This document shows, one piece after another, positions 1 to 13,300 of a DNA stretch of 60,000 bases. Made by a program: the position numbers and the translations under genes. How positions within the stretch are numbered: position 1 is the first letter of the stretch; the number at the start of each line of letters is the position of its first letter. Below the pieces are notes generated by a model. The model was not told where the DNA came from, ran no database searches, and saw nothing but the letters and a program-made list of their open reading frames with translations. Source of the DNA: Membranipora membranacea (lineage: Eukaryota; Bryozoa; Gymnolaemata; Cheilostomatida; Membraniporidae); contig OU612068.1 of assembly GCA_914767715.1 (NCBI GenBank), positions 3,474,001 through 3,534,000 on the forward strand. The letters run 5' to 3'.

Positions 1-872
1 CTATCGTCTGCAATGGGAGAGATAAGAAAAGCGATGTAAAGATTCTGTAGCAGAGATGGAGACACCAAATCAAATAATTTTGTAATTTATTAACTTGCTT
101 GGCATGATTGTAAAAGCACACTTCACTAAGTTACAAGTTGGTGGGGCCTACACAACACTTTACAATCATATTGATGCCATGTTTCACAGTAGGCTTTCAC
201 AGCTTAAGACATTGTCTTAACAAGCGCCATTGAGAAGTAAAAAGTTTTATGGTGTGTTAATATCATCATCAAAGAGTTATAACATCCCATAAGTATATAA
301 TCACTACATGATCATACCTAGCTTAAAATATTGGGCTATACACTATACACATGGACATTATATAGACTTTCCTTAATATTGAGAGGATTTTTCACTTACT
401 TTGCATATTTTGATGGCCTTCTCTTTGTCAGGCATTTGGATATGCTAGTATCAGCTCATCATAAGAACTAATAGGAGAAGGAATGCTGTGAGATAAGGCA
501 CAGTAAAGTCAAACTAACCCCTGACCATAACACCAATTTAAAATATTCAGTCTCCTTTGCATGAGAGCTGTTCTTTTGTTTACCAGTTACCCAGTGATAA
601 TATGAGATTAGCCAATCACAAGCAGGGCACTTGCAATTAACAGTAAGCATACATGCCTGAATGGGACTAAGTTGAATAGGCATTTCATTCAGGCTGTCAT
701 TCTATGAATTCTCTTCCTACTTAGCAAAACAGGAAATCAAAGAGGCACTCAGGTGAGATTTTAAATACGAATGTTAGTGAACAATTTAGCTTTAGAATGA
801 GAACATGATACTTTTAGCAGTGAACCTGTCTGTCTGAAAGTTATTCCACAATCTTACCTTATTTTGTTGCAG
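1..872. other. 5' flank of TPPP, no gene seen
   Basis: AT-rich sequence with no ORF that I can tie to a protein family on either strand. The small ORFs here (for example 468-683 on the minus strand) have no recognisable motif. The stretch ends in a pyrimidine tract and AG (871-872) just before the TPPP start codon, so its right part is probably a 5' UTR intron of TPPP. The upstream noncoding exon was not located. Confidence 0.5.
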
Positions 873-877
873 GCAAA

Positions 878-2895
878 ATGGCATCTGGAGATGATCTTAA
901 AGCTAGCTTCCAAGCATTCTGCGAGTTTGGAGGCAAAGGGAAAACTACAATGACCACTAAGAACTGCACTAAGCTCTTCAAGGAATGCAAGATCTACAAC
1001 AAAACTCTGACCACAACTGACACAGACATCGCTTTCAGCAAAGTTAAGACAAAAGGCAAAACGTAAGGAACATCTCATTTCTTGTCATCAGATTTTGCAA
1101 AGTGTTCCTCATTTTTGCATCATACAAAATATGAATTGATTTGAGCTCTTGTTACAGAATTATAAATTAGTCCAAATTCAAACCGAAGGCGCAATTTCTA
1201 GCCCAAAACTTTTTTTTTCAGGGAGATAACATTTGATGAGTTCTGCAATCTTCTGAAAGAAGTTGCTCCTAAATTCAAGAAGGGGGCTAGCGCTGATGAC
1301 TCACTGGCTGAGATGAAAACAAAGATAGCTCAGGGCAAACCTGGTACAGCGGGTACAACGGTGAGTTCGTATATGGTAATAATTCAATATTTGGTGAACT
1401 GTTCTGCAAGTTTAGATTGCAATGCAAGCGAAATATCATGTATGTTGATAACTTAGTTCGTTTAGAAGCTATAAAATAGAATGAAACATCTACGGCAGCA
1501 TGTGTCACATGACCTGAGAGATTCATACTCCTGATGCGATTAAGTTTCCCTGCATGTACTCTGCATACTTTTTCAATTAATTCAAAAGTGAAAAAACTTT
1601 AATCTGTTTGCACCAGTTAGTTTTTCACCTCGGACATAATACATGATTCAAAATAACAACAGTTTTGCACTACATTTGGGTGCTGCCTTTGGAAATTGGT
1701 TGGGTCTTATACAATGTTTGTGTTATGGCTTCTGAGGAAAAGCTGATGAAAAGAAAGGCATTTAATTATCGCCAGTTATTTTATCATAACATCAAAAGTA
1801 TTTTTGATTGAATAATCAATATTTTCCATGAGTTCATATCGATTTCCCCAATTCCCAATAGGCAACAACAAAAAAGTTCAGATAAACAAAAACTTAGAAT
1901 TAATTGTATAAAGAGATTCCAGAATTGTGCTGCGAGGCCAAATATCAATAACAATTTTGTATGGAGAGTTCAGCTGCCGTCTCGCTGCTGCTGCCGGGGC
2001 GCAGGAAACATTTAGCCGGCTTATTGATCTATGAATCAGCGTCGGTGCCAAACATTCATTGCCAGTCTGTGCAGGGGCATGTTTTATTAAACTTTATTCA
2101 CTGTTTGCATAGTTCTAAAATCATTGAACTGCAAACATCATGTCAGCAATATAAAGAGAAAGATGGGAGAATAGCACATCCGAACAACAATTTAAAATAA
2201 TTAGAAATGACATTTACTTTTGCTGCAAGATTCTACGGAGATGTAAACTTTAAAGTGAGGATACATAGTTGTCCAGAGTTGAAAACAACTTATAGCAGTA
2301 ATTACAGCCACGGTCACCATGGTACAATGTAAACAAACTAGTGATAAGGCTCTCAAATAGCTCCCTCATGACTCAATTTAACTATTCACATATATTTAAA
2401 CTGCGTCTATAACATGGATAACTTTGATACTAAGTTTCTTTGGAATCTGAAAATGTTTACACTAAATGGCTGAGCCTGATTCATTCAGTTGGCAGTCCAA
2501 AGATAAACCTGTGGCAGCACACTGCATGTAAGGTTGTGGGCTCAAACTGCTTTAAGCAGGGTTTTGATGCATTCTTCTAGGTGCTGATTACAATCAAGTA
2601 AGCACACAATTCTCTAAGTTGTTTACCGATGAAATAAATATGAGCACACATTATTAGCCAAACAGGACCCAAGTCATTACAATCTATATAACTTGCCCCG
2701 TTTTTTATCCCACAGGGCGTCAGTAAGACCGGTGGAGTAGCTAAGATGACTGATACTAGCCAGTATACAGGAAGTCACGCTAACAGATTCGATGAGAGCG
2801 GTAAGGGTAAAGGTATCGATGGGCGAGAGGAGAGGGCAGCTAACGACGGCTACGTCGGTAACTACAAGGGAAAGGATACCTTCGACAGCAAATAA
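878..2895 (+). CDS. TPPP: Tubulin polymerization-promoting protein (TPPP/p25-alpha family)
   Basis: Three coding exons, 878-1062, 1222-1360 and 2716-2895, join with GT-AG borders and matching phases into 167 codons plus TAA. TPPP-family proteins bind and bundle microtubules and are found in ciliated and flagellated eukaryotes. The first about 110 residues form the helical p25-alpha domain: a start like MASGDDLKASFQAF, then ITFDEFCNLLKEVAPKF in exon 2. The third exon carries the family signature GVSKTGG..KMTDTSQYTGSH..RFDESGKGKG..GR and ends in GYVGNYKGKDTFDSK. The length is close to the short invertebrate and TPPP3-type forms and lacks the long disordered N-tail of vertebrate TPPP1. An acceptor at 871-872 lies 5 bases before the ATG, implying a 5' UTR intron. 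The gene converges tail to tail with ELP2. Family identification is firm; the exact paralogue name is not. Confidence 0.95.
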
Positions 2896-4334
2896 GCATA
2901 CTTGCCATGTTTGGTGCATGCCACTGCAACTAGCATTTAGATGATCATAAGCACCAGGGGTAGCATCCCATACATAGAAAACTTTGAAATCTTTTGAAAG
3001 TAAACAAATTTCCATTCTACTTTTCTGGTATTTTCTGTTACATAATTGTCATAATTGTTTTGAATGGATAGATTATAATTTCAACTGCTTATACTTTGCT
3101 CATTGTAAACTACTCAACTCTCATGTATTGCTAGTCATATAGATTGTATTTGGTAGCTTTAGAGTTTACTTCAGTTTTCAGTGTTTTTTATTCCGTCCTG
3201 ACTATTTTTGATGCTTTTGCAATGTCTATAGAATTTATTTTCTCTGGTTATAGAAATACGATCATGTTACAATGAATAAAAATCAATTCGACAGTATGCA
3301 AAATATAAAGCTGCTATGATATGTTTGCTGTTCAATATAAGGCAAAAGGTTATTACGTCACACGATTCTTAGTTAACGGCCCAAGTAAAAAAAGAGGCAA
3401 TAACAAATCTTAGCTAGGCACACTCTGTGTTTGCTCAAAGAGTCAAGATGTTTGCTGAGGCTAATTTTATTTGAATTTGATGAAATTTATTGAAGTGCTC
3501 CACTAGCTGCTCATGAGACTCTTGTTGTTCTTATTGATTCAATAACGAGTTAGAAAGGTCAAGAATGTAATCGGGAGTGTTGTCGCACAAATTCCATGAC
3601 GGCAATATTGGATGATTAACTTTAAGATTCAATCAGCTCAGGGTGGAAAATGTCATAAACTGGAGTTGTCAGATCAATTAAACACAGCTACAATGAGGAG
3701 GCAATTTCAAAATGATCCTCTGCTAATAACCATGGTCGAGTTAAACAGTCTGGTAACCCACCAACACAAACAATACAGGTCTGATCTTATGGCAATAAAA
3801 AGCACCTTCACTGCATCACTTACACCCCCGATCATAATGAAGATAAATGGGGTGTGTAATTTTGTACAAAATAAATTTCTTGCGGAACTTAGCAAAGCAT
3901 CAAAATATGAACATTTTCAGATAGGGGCCTCGAACAAAACAGCTGTAAAATCCAGGTAATTCTCTTTGGTTGAAATCTCATCAGTGTCAGAATACCATCC
4001 ATGACCTCAAGTCAAAAGCATTGAACCTCACTGAATAACACAAGTTCCCCACGGTGTGAAAAATTACAGTTCCAATAATTATAGACACACTACCTTTGAT
4101 GTTTCAAAAAGCTATAATAAGTGTTTGCTGATAGATTGACTAGAATCTCTTAAAACAATTCAAGCGCATAAATTAAAAACCATCGAGGCACATAAATTAA
4201 GTCTCACCCGTGACAGGTCAAAGTTAATGTCAATAACCTTCTCACTTCCTCTCCAACATGCTCCTCAATCTGGGGATCTTCAGTGAGCTGCTTGTTTCCT
4301 AAATTACTCACCAGGCTGATGTTATGATCTGATA
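2896..4334. other. Convergent spacer between TPPP and ELP2
   Basis: This spacer holds the presumed 3' UTRs of TPPP (+) and ELP2 (-). TTTATT at 3486-3491 is a possible ELP2 AATAAA on the minus strand, about 850 bases past its stop. A 115-codon plus-strand ORF (3612-3959) has no recognisable domain and is probably chance. No RNA gene or repeat of note was seen. Confidence 0.4.
3275..3280 (+). terminator. Probable TPPP polyadenylation signal AATAAA
   Basis: A canonical AATAAA lies 380 bases after the TPPP stop codon, in AT-rich sequence that plausibly forms the 3' UTR. No cDNA evidence is available here, so the cleavage site itself is not placed. Confidence 0.55.
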
Positions 4335-7300
4335 TCAGCTCTCTGGTGATGAAGAGGATGAGATTATAAGTGAGTATACTTTGACTTGATGGTCCTGTCC
4401 ACAGCTAGCTAACTGTATGCTGCTCTTATTTTTACCACCGTCACTGCCAGCTTCGCCAATCTTTGGCCTGAATCTCAATCTGCGTACTGTCAGATGGTGC
4501 GCCTCGCTGCAGTCAAAAAAACAAGCAATTAAGATGTTAGGAAAGTAAAATATTTAAACGGACCTATTCAAGTTGATTTATGCCATGGCCAATATGCTGT
4601 GGGTCCAATCAAGATTATCAAATTTTCTCACCATTTTGTGAGAAGAAATTCATGTGTGCAATTGGTATCATTGCACGGCAAAATTAAGTCAAAATGGAAA
4701 ATGTTGCAGATTTCGGTTTTGCTGGGGTGGGGGGGGGGGGGTCTTGAATTACTTCTGGACTATATATGCAGCCTCTTGACAAAATAATGAGAGCTGAGGA
4801 CCTTAGGGCATATTTTGCTGTCGTGTGTGGTCAATACATAACAGAGATTACAGAGGAGGTGGTAATATGAAAGAGGAGTTATCACCAATATGAGTGTATG
4901 TTACACAGGAGCGATCCCTTACGTTGTCGGAAGAGGATCTATGCTTGTCGTGGCACTGAAAGAATGCACTTTAGGGAAACAGCTGATTTCATAAAGTATG
5001 ACCGTTCTGCACCCACTAACACCTATTCATCAGTCTCCTATTAAACTTGTACCATCAATTTAAAGTACCATTTTCCCCATTGGGGTTTGGAGCCCTTGCG
5101 TAAAGATTGCTTATCATTGCCCAACATGATTCTCACTTATATTTAGTGTTGGAATTCCGAGTTGGCATTTAAGTTTGGCCTCAACTCAAGTATTCATCGA
5201 GACTTTCACCAGTACAAGCTTATCATTACCTATTCAATTAATCTTTGAGATTTCAAGACACACTTTGTGACAAGTAATCATCCCACTGTTTGATATATGA
5301 TGACAGGTAATACATGCTTTCAGGATATTAGAACTAATTTTAGACTTTTCTCTCGCCTACAGTGACTTCTGACAGATTTATTTCAAATGCCATCCAGGGG
5401 TTCGTTCAATTAAAAATGACCAAAAAATTCAATCCATCATTCCTTGCTCAGGCAACAATTCAGATTTACTATGATGTCAGAGATCACGTTCCCAGATTGC
5501 TTATTTGTACTGAATGTAAATTGATCAGAACTTTAGGCTAAGCCTGAGGAAGGAATCAACTTGAACTAAGGAACATACATAGCGCTTATTTTGAGCAAGT
5601 CAACTTAAAGGCCTTCATAATGCAATCATGGAGGTGTAGACATTGTGCAAAAAATACCCCTGTATACGATCGCTCGAGACAGGAGGAGAGTGGGGGCATA
5701 CCTTGTGTCAAGTGTCTGTAGGATTCTCAGTCCTTCTGACACATTCCAAGATGACAGAACGATCTCACCGCTCTCCAGACCTGCAGCGACCAGATACCTG
5801 AAATAGACCATCACTGTGTGAGAATCAAGTGTCATGGGATTAGGGCTTGGTTGTCGTGACAAGCTATTAATTTCAATTTACAGAGAGAAAAAAAACGGAA
5901 ATATTTGGCAACTGATCTTATCTACTTGTTAAGCAATCAGACACAAGTATGAGGATGTGGAGGTTAAAGACACAAGACCAGGTGTTGTTTCGTCTTGATT
6001 GACTTTGAGGACTCGCTGGCACGTTTTTTTATCTTAGGATGAAAATCTGAATGTTTCCTCTATTCAGGTGCATGGCATCGCAGATAAATATCAAAGTACG
6101 CAGAAAGTACGTTCACTTTGAAGCTTACAGTGGCAAAAGATGCCCATATCGCTGTGATGCATCTACTAAAATCAAAACATTGATTAATTAGCTAATCCTT
6201 GTACATGATTAGGCCTAACCACATAAGATGCCTTATCTTAGTAATGTTATAGTAGGATTAACGAATAGACATGCCTTTAATCCCACACAGTGCCTGGTAC
6301 CTATATTATTTTTTTCTCTGTCTTGTTATTTCATTTTTTACATATCATGTTCATCTTCATATAAGGATAATATGTGTATCATCCTTATAAGAAGACGTAC
6401 ATATATATATATACATATATATATATATCTGGCCAATCAATCAAGCAGGCCTAGCACTCATAATTAGGTACAGCGATGAGAAATGACCATTGTTTAATTA
6501 ATTAGAAGCTCCACGAGACCTGTGCTGACAATTCAAAAGAATAGAATATGGAAGTGGCAAGTTAAAACCGCAAAGTGATAATTTCCCATTATTCTACAAG
6601 TATAATGATTGTTTTTGGAGAGGAGGTTGCCACCTAGTGCCCTTTTTAAAATTAATTATAATTCTTTGAAACCACCAGTACGTGCCTGCCGTTGTGCTAT
6701 AAACATATACAGGTCATTTAAGGGTGGGTACCTTTTCATGCTATCCTGAACTGGAGCTACACTGATAGCTGTGACTGGTAGGCTAAAGGAAGCCTGAGAG
6801 CATGCGCTGTATCCATTCAGACAAGAGGGGCCGTCTCCATCCTTGCCCGATTTACCCCAGAATACCACCTACAAATCAGAATACTGTCTCGATTAACAGA
6901 GATTTAGGAGAATATGACTAGGCGACTTTATGACAAGTTTGTCTTACATGATGGTTATCTTAAGACAATAAGCTGACTAAGCTATATATAAGCCATTTAA
7001 CCGAGTCCTGACATCTACACCATTGACGAGGAATTGATTGTTATCAAATCATGAACCCGTACAACAGCAGCACACAGAAGCCTTGACACCTATTATAATG
7101 TACGATTGTGGAAATTATTCTCACTTATTCTACAATTTTGGGTATGAGTGTCTATATAACCAGTGAGCCTCAGACAAACACGCTGATGTAATATGACGTT
7201 TGCTCTGAGTGGGGTTTCCAAAGGTCAAGGCAGAAAATTAAGTGTTCAGTGAAATGATGTGGGGCTAAAACCAGGGACAACCAATACTTGCTCTAACAAA

Positions 7301-10300
7301 CAGAACTTCCATCTGCCTCTAGTCAGGGTTCTCAGTATGCTGTTCTTAGAAGTTCCATTTTAATTCATCTCAATTCCAAACATTTGAAGTTGCCTTTCCA
7401 TACAAGCTGAACCAGGGATCTGTATATAGTAAATAGAGTGTTGAGTTCTGAGATGATGTACCTTTTTATCTCGACTAGCTGTTAGGAAGTAGCTATCATC
7501 TTTAGTCCAACAGCAGGACCAGATAATTCTACTGTGTACAGCTGTCTTCTTATCACTGTATGCTATCTTCTCTACTGAGCCTGTCAAATAGGGATCATAA
7601 AGCTCAACAACGTCAGAGTACTACTGGGTTACAAAAAATAAACCCGGTGCTTCTTCTTGATGCATAAATTGGGACCTGGGTAAGATAAAATAACTCTCAA
7701 GGATGTAGTACACTGCCCAATATGCCGAGACAAAATTGAATCGAGGCCATAAATGACGGGTAGAGAAAAACACGCGTGGTAGTCGTTTTGTGAACCCTCA
7801 TCAGTTTCTCTATCTTTATATTACAATATTGCAATGATCACACTTCCAGTTCATGAATATTTCATTTCAGGAAATTAGATCGCGTTACAGAGAACAGGTA
7901 CACCGAGCTCATTTACATTCTAACAATAACAAGTAATTTTGAGAAAGGTCTCTATCAATCTGAGTTCCTGTTCAGGTTCCAGCTAATTGTATTTCACTTG
8001 CTTGATTAAAATACAATGAATTGGAATAGGAGGTGAATCGGTTGGTGTGCCGGGTTATCAGCACGTGTTGAAGTCCTGGGTTTGAATCCCAATGCATTCC
8101 ATGGACTGCTGGCGCTTAATGGGCCCCAACCACAAACCTGCCGCCCATGGGATGCGGCAAGTGACCTGATCTTCTGATTTTATCAAATTTCTTTCTTGAT
8201 TATAACATTTTGGCCCCCACTAGTTATCTAGGTAGGTGTGTGGCTGTAATTCAATGATGATAATGAAGGGAAATAGTTTGCAACTAAATCTGCCAACGAT
8301 GTGAAATAAGTGTTTGCAAAATACTGGTGAAAACCCAAACCAGCCTTACTACTAGAGCAAACATACTATGAAAGAAAGTATCTATCAGATCATATATCCG
8401 GCGGCAAGCAGATCTATATCTGTGTCGGTTAACTGATCTAAATCCCATAAAACATCCCAAAACAGCCAACTCATAGGACCTGTCAGTGACAAGTGCTATT
8501 GTCTTATCTATTAAAACTACAATAAAACTGGTACCAGTGACAGGTTATCTTTAGCTTTCTGGAGTCAGTCGATGGGTTGTAAGATACAGTGTTAGTCTCA
8601 TCATGATCTGATATACCAGTCAGAATCAAAGGATTAAAAGCTCATCCATAATTGTATGCGATGGTGATTTTACCATATTATGTCCTGTGCGGTCGTTTTG
8701 TGTCATACCCTGGATCAGGAGTAGATATCAGCCAGATTTAAGTTTAGCTAGTTTGAGATAGCCTTATCACACGGCCACTTTTTTGTGGCGGCGTGATAAG
8801 GCTACGTTTGGGTGTTTTCTAATTAAAGCTGGCACCAATTTTCTCAAGCCGCAGTGGAATTTGATATTTCTATGCAGTGACAGTGAGTAAATGTTAGCTA
8901 GACATAAATTACAAAATTTAGGCCCGAATGCAATTATATTGTTCCTTTAGTGGATTCACTGCATGTCAAAGTACTGTGATTGTATTCTACTTCTGCAGAA
9001 TAGCAGTTTTAGCCCCCCCCCTCCCCCCCCCCCCCGGCAATCATTCTTATAAATGCAGGTTGAAATTTTTGACTCATGAATCTGGAAGAAAGCCACCTGG
9101 TAAATCAGGACAGGGCCAGGTAAACTAAATCCGGGATTAGCCTTTTGGGCGGTTGGGTGTTTACTAATACAGAGTTAACACACAGGTATGCAGTGGTAGT
9201 TATAACACTGGCACAAGCATTGCCTAATTGACCGATTTGACAGAATTATTGGGGATAAACAGAGATCATCGTTAATCTGGTTGGGTGGCTTAAACCCCTA
9301 AATTCCACTGTCATACACACTCGCTGGTTAATTTTATCCAGGATGGTATCGTGTGTTGAGTAAGAATATCCAACTACAAACCATAAATTAACCTGCTAAT
9401 CTATACACCAAGTGAAAGATCTGTTTTTCTCAGATCTTGTGGTTTGATTTACTGAATCTTGGAGGATACTCATTTAATTTTAGTTCTTTATTCTTTTGCT
9501 ATACCCTCAGAGAAAGATTGCGTAAAGAACATTAAAACTTTTAGCATTCAAAATAATATCACTTTCTGGTCATTTTATATTCATAATCATCAAACACCTT
9601 GTTAATCATGTTGTAACTACTATCTGTTCATATCAGATTACTACATCAAAATTATTTATAACCTGAGTACAAATTGAGTATAAATTTAAAATTCACCCAT
9701 TATTGTTCCAGGTAAGATACAGCTATCTGAGATATTGCTCAACCAAGGAGGTATTCATGAGAAATTATCTTAGGAATTTACAACCACAATCCATAACGAT
9801 AAAACCATGTAAAACTTCTTCACAATGACCGAAATATTCTGTTTTTTTCAACCCAATTAATCATTTAGAGTGAAATCTTAATTGAAGAGGGATGAGAACG
9901 TATTGTGAGATTTCCTTCTCTAGAGCAAAGTTTCCCTTAAGCCCAGATTTGCATAGGCCAAAATAGTGACTCATAGCCTACCTAGGGCCCTTCATACTCA
10001 GTGGAGTTGCTTTTATCTAACACTTCATATTTTGGCAGATAGTGCAATCCTGGTAGGATTTTTTCAATAGCTGCCAAAGAATTTATGACGTTATGATGCT
10101 TGATTTTGGATGATTACGTTGATCAGAATATATTATTGGTCATCATCTTGCAACTGGTCAATAGAATCGACAGCGAGCATTGGCAACCGTGAAAAATGGG
10201 CAAAAACTTTTGCAAATATCTGAATAATTACTTATTTATTAAAAAAGGAACCTTGGGGCGTTTTTTGTTTCTTAAAATTTTAATTTTGACAAATTTAATA

Positions 10301-13300
10301 ATTATGGAAATAGCCTAGGATCAAAACAGTTTTCCCATGATTAACTATAACCATACTTATTATTTATAAATCATCAGAGTTTTTGATGATAATAATTGTT
10401 ATAAACATGATGAGAGGGAACAAAAAAGTGTCCTCCCATTTCTTAATAATTCACCCACCCCTTCCCCTCTCAAAAACTATAAAAAGTGGAAACTTCAATT
10501 CAATAATTTAAACATCTGAACTGGGACCTTTCTCACAATTTTCCCCAAGTACCCTGATAAGTAAATATTGGCTAGAATTTAGTTTAGCTAGTGTGAGGGG
10601 TGGGTTCACCTAATGTTAGCTAGTGTGAGGGGTGGGTTCGCCTAATGTTAGCTAGTGTGAGGGGTGGGTTGACCAAATTTTAGCTTGCACCAATTTTCAC
10701 TAGCTTTTTATAGAGTAATGAGATTGAATGAATGTGAGCTAGATAGATTTCACTACTTCCCGCCTGCCAAAAATGGGGAACTTTTCCTACTTCGAGCGTT
10801 TACTTCTCTAGATACGTAGACTAGGTTGCTTTTTACCTGTATCATAATTGAAGTGATGTAGAGCCCATGTTCTATCTCTGGACACTGACAGTAGCCTGTC
10901 ACCGCTATGTGAGAACTCCATCTGTACCACTGTCAGTGTGTGACAGTCTAGTGTCATTAGTCTCTGCCAGTCACTCGTATCCCAGATAATAATACCAGCG
11001 TGCTCAGCCTTAGATGCCTGTCAAGTAACCATAGCACACAGTTTACATTGTTTGGGATATGTTCAAAAACAAACCTGTGAGGGTACATGGTACCAAATAA
11101 GCAATATGAAAGAAAGCATTTATGAAATTCCCTCCATCTTGATGATATCAGGTGGGTGGTTCATAAGGCTAGAGGGGATTGCAAAAGAATTTGTATGCCA
11201 TTGAAATTTGAGACAGTGGATAATGACAATTAGATATAGAATATGAATGTGAACGAGAATGCTGTCAGAGTCATTCTCTCTGAGAATAAATTGTCTGCTC
11301 ATAATTATGGTTTGCTGTCAACCTATACCCAATATGTCTGGAGTTTTAGTCTCGGTAAGGACAATATGCATGACTTGGATTGTAGAATTTGACCATCACT
11401 CAGAGGGCATCATTACATTACAGCATCAAACAGCAATCAGCAAAGGAAAGCTGCTATTTGATGGTGTCAGTGCTCTCATGTAGAGCCTACCTGTCCTATT
11501 ATAATTTTGTGAATGGGAATTATGTTTTCAGTATCTGGGAATTACGCCTTCTGATCAATCCTACGATCAATCATCTCAGATTGAGTGCAGCCGGGTTGAT
11601 GTTAAAAGAACCTGGAGTTGCACAGCTGAACAAATTTTACTGGACGCATATCTAACATATTTGTCAGCAAGGTAAAAAACAGCACCTGCTAATTGATGTC
11701 GTGTTAGCAAGGTTCATTGGCCTTCATCGTGCACTGGGCAGAATATGTAATCGATGGTTAGCAATGCAAAATGAACTAGACCCTATGCAGATGATTCTGA
11801 GGCTGATACCTTGCAGGCGGAAGCTAGACGAGTGCCTTGTGGATTTGCAGCCAAAGCATATATTTCAAATCCGTGTCCATAAAGCTTTTGCGTCTCCGGC
11901 CAGAGGGTGTTCTGCAGAAGATTGTCTTCTGAGGGAGGTGCTAAAAACAGTAAATAAAGCATTCATTTCTCAAGATTATGATAATGTATGTCACGGACAT
12001 CAGATTTAGTGCCGAGGGTTAGCAGCCACTGTTGGCATATCTATTGTGTATGACCTCACATCCGAAGTAATTTGGTCAATTCAAAAATTTAACTTTTCTA
12101 AAAATAAACAGATCAAAGTTGTCAAAGATCAGGATCGGTGCCGGTTCCTGTCACTGTCAACAATCAGGATTAAGAAATGGCTTATGATGTCATCAATAGC
12201 TTGATTATGCACAAGGATACAGATTTCACATCACACCTTTGGTTTGTACCGCTGTACCTGCCAAACAGCTCACTATCCAGTATACCGCCCCTCATCCTAC
12301 CCTCATCCTACCCTCATCCTACCCTCAGTCTACGTCATTGTGGTTGTTGGTATATGTCTAGTTACTGATTCATGGTTCAAAAACCGAGATTAAGATTCAT
12401 ATCCCAGGTGTACAGATTAAAGCCTAATCTGAAAACAGGTTTATTAATAGCCAAGTTTTTATCTTTTGTAGAATGAGCAACCAAATTGGGATCAAACAAA
12501 TGTTATGAGAGTGCTCGGATCTTTCAAATTTTTGTCATGTTTGAGGGGTCAACACTTTTGTTCCCTCCTTTGATCAAAAACAGATTTGGACACCCTTATA
12601 CTACGGTACCTGCCACACCAATACCTTAAAACACCATAAAACTTCAAAAATCATAAACTCAGTAAACATGGTTTCGTTTAAACAATTAATTTCTGTCTGA
12701 TAAAATGTCAAACTTTTGATGGTGAATATCGCTAAGAGACAAGAGAGCCTGGTTTGAGTAGGCCTATCTAACCACAACACACGGCACACATGAGCTTAGT
12801 GCATGTCACAGCAGGCAGGCACAGGAGGAAGGCGTGGTATTTGTAACTTTTGATGAAGTCCATGACAACGGAACACATACGAGAAACTGTCAACAGTTTT
12901 GACATACGGCCTACTAAAATGTGTGTCAATATTTCTACTTGTTTGAGAATGAAATTTATCCCACCCTTCTACATGCTACACTGATAGGGCAGACTCTTAT
13001 ACAAAGACGCATCTTGTTTTGTATTTGAGAAGGGGCTGGCCGAGGTAACTCGATTCAACCTGGGTTCAAGTCTTAGGGGCCCATAGAACATAAGCCTTCT
13101 ATAAAACAAAGTTTAATCTAGTATCTTTGTTTAAAACGCCCTAAAATACAAATTACGTGATGTATCTGGTTGTAGCACTATTTTTTCTGTGTCCCCAGGC
13201 CATCACCATGTAAGAGGAACTACAAAATTGCCCGCCTTCGCTAAAACGTGAATCAATTTCCAACCCTTGAAGTTTCTTCCAGAGAAATACTGTCCTATAG

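Noticed and set aside
1961-2200. 79-codon ORF in the GC-richer part of TPPP intron 2
   Set aside because: TPPP splices cleanly across it and the protein has no recognisable motif; the local GC rise remains unexplained.
3612-3959. 115-codon plus-strand ORF in the TPPP/ELP2 spacer
   Set aside because: No domain, no splice partners and background-like composition, in the presumed ELP2 3' region.
8035-8100. Functional tRNA gene
   Set aside because: The B box is good, but no complete acceptor and anticodon stems can be paired; the SINE reading fits better.
11701-12009. 102-codon plus-strand ORF that looks like a gene
   Set aside because: It is the reverse shadow of ELP2 exon 13 (11940-11810), which on the minus strand encodes the conserved [16 protein letters not shown] block with proper splice sites.
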